A model generated the notes under the pieces. That model made no database searches and was not told the origin of the DNA. It was given only the letters and a program-made list of their open reading frames with translations. From contig NZ_CAIWTY010000105.1 in NCBI RefSeq assembly GCF_903915725.1, forward strand, positions 1 to 64,000: a DNA stretch of 64,000 nt, given 5' to 3'. The DNA is from an uncultured Rhodopila sp. GTDB lineage: Bacteria; Pseudomonadota; Alphaproteobacteria; Acetobacterales; Acetobacteraceae. Position 1 is the stretch's first letter. Each line of letters begins with the position of its first letter. Shown piece after piece: positions 63,207-64,000 of the stretch. The translations under genes and the position numbers were made by a program.

Positions 63207-63303
63207 CGTCATGGCCCGGCTTGTCCGGGCCACCTCTCGCGGCACGTGCCAGCGGGAAGGGCCCGTGCTGGCATAGGTGGCCCGGACAAGCCGGGCCATG
63301 ACG
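63207..63303. repeat. Large hairpin repeat with perfect 29-bp arms
   Basis: Arms 63207-63235 and 63275-63303 are perfectly complementary (starting CGTCATGGCCCGGCTTGTCC). The loop carries a second pair (TGCCAGC/GCTGGCA). The sequence type matches the REP pair inside MITE copy 1. It lies between the peptidase and amidase genes and could also end transcription. Confidence 0.8.
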
Positions 63304-63338
63304 ATGATAGTTGACGATACCAAGTTAGGACCACCGCC

Positions 63339-64000
63339 ATGGACCCGACATTCCTGCCCGCGACCGCATTGGCCGAATTGGTCCGGACTGGAAAACTCGG
63401 CGCGCTGGAACTGCTGGACCATTTCATCGCCCGGACCGAGCGGCTCGACTCTCGCATCAACGCCGTCGTCGTCCGCGACTTCGACCGCGCCCGCGCCCGG
63501 GCGCAAGAACTGGACTCCCGAACGGACAAATCCGCACCGCTGTTCGGCGTGCCGGCGACGGTGAAGGAAAGCTTCGACGTCGCCGGGCTTCCCACCACCC
63601 GCGGCCACGCGGATCTGGCGTCCCGGCCCATCGGGGTGACGACGATCACCGTGCGGCGGCTGGAGGCGGCAGGCGCGGTGGTGTTCGGCAAGACCAACGT
63701 CCCGGTCGATCTGGCCGATTGGCAGAGCTACAACCCGGTCTACGGAACGACGTCCAGTCCGTGGAACACCGACCATACTCCGGGCGGGTCCTCCGGCGGG
63801 TCCGCCGCCGCCCTCGCCGCCGGCCTGACCGGCCTTGAGATCGGCACTGATATCGGCGGCTCCATCCGGGTGCCGGCGCATTTCTGCGGCGTCTACGGCC
63901 ACAAGCCGACCTTCGGGCTGGTGCCGAACTATGGCGACCCGGCGCTGAGTGCGGCGGCCGGGACGGATATCGCGGTTGCCGGGCCCTTGGCGCGGTCCGC
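63339..64000 (+). CDS. Amidase-signature family enzyme, partial (cut by window end)
   Basis: The first 220 residues show a complete amidase-signature core start: Lys76 (TVKESFD), cis-Ser Ser151 (PGGSSGGS) and nucleophile Ser175 (DIGGSIRVPA). These are the Ser-cisSer-Lys triad of amidases, hydrolysing a carboxamide. The rest lies beyond the window. ATG 63339 follows the hairpin repeat. The substrate is unknown; relatives range from GatA to indole-acetamide and aliphatic amide hydrolases. Confidence 0.92.
   Translation, partial: MDPTFLPATALAELVRTGKLGALELLDHFIARTERLDSRINAVVVRDFDRARARAQELDSRTDKSAPLFGVPATVKESFDVAGLPTTRGHADLASRPIGVTTITVRRLEAAGAVVFGKTNVPVDLADWQSYNPVYGTTSSPWNTDHTPGGSSGGSAAALAAGLTGLEIGTDIGGSIRVPAHFCGVYGHKPTFGLVPNYGDPALSAAAGTDIAVAGPLARS

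Overview
The window is high-GC DNA with tightly packed, often stop/start-overlapping genes. Gene content (sdhCDAB, yajC, an MbfA-type iron exporter under an Irr-like operator, yicC-gmk, a COQ10-type START protein) points to an alphaproteobacterium, probably Rhodospirillales/Acetobacteraceae; this placement is inference from gene content, not from a marker. No rRNA, tRNA, CRISPR array, integrase or complete insertion sequence was found.

Region 1 (about 410-23183) is the standout: an 18-gene, one-strand locus for an extracellular contractile injection system (eCIS; Afp/PVC/Streptomyces-CIS type). In order it encodes a small winged-helix-like protein, one sheath, one tube protein, a zinc-ribbon gp26-like baseplate chaperone, a Pro/Ala-rich protein, a DUF4255 cap, an AAA+ ATPase, a small conserved protein, Afp7-like and LysM proteins, a gp27-like hub, a gp5-like OB spike, a PAAR-like tip, a gp25 wedge, two large gpJ/gp47-type baseplate proteins, a gpI-like tail protein and an 1131-residue DUF6519/beta-helix protein. 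A near-consensus sigma-54 promoter (GG-N10-GC) lies at 413-429 with a perfect 16-bp palindrome about 60 bp upstream. A sigma-54 activator without a receiver domain (22179-23183, minus) closes the locus. Promoter, candidate enhancer and activator together suggest dedicated sigma-54 control of an eCIS. Region 23184-24528 has no gene I can support.

Region 2 (24529-33451): an ACS-type MFS carrier divergent from a 2-hydroxyacid dehydrogenase; succinate dehydrogenase sdhCDAB; a COQ10/START protein; a HAD phosphatase with a small membrane protein; and a beta-lactamase-fold hydrolase.

Region 3 (33452-44165) looks like sulfur/amino-acid scavenging: an unusual radical SAM protein, an O-acetylhomoserine sulfhydrylase (metY), an IPNS-like oxygenase, a permease-ATPase fusion ABC transporter with its binding protein, a sulfonate-type binding protein, an NtaA/DszA-type flavin monooxygenase cut by an in-frame amber codon, and an MFS carrier.

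Region 4 (44173-53343): an HSL-type esterase coupled to a thiolase, an Abi-like HEPN protein, a DUF815 ATPase, yajC, mbfA with an Irr/ICE-like palindrome and a strong terminator, small membrane proteins, a RidA protein coupled to an acyl-CoA synthetase, and a PRC-barrel protein.

Region 5 (53704-64000): yicC-gmk, moaE, an IlvD/Edd dehydratase, a class A acid phosphatase, a DUF1499 protein, an SbmA/YddA-like ABC transporter, an M3 oligopeptidase and the start of an amidase.

From 33 kb onward the intergenic spaces hold REP/BIME-like palindromes. Two of these are interrupted at the palindrome apex by about 170-bp MITE-like elements with matching terminal inverted repeats and 10-12 bp target duplications.
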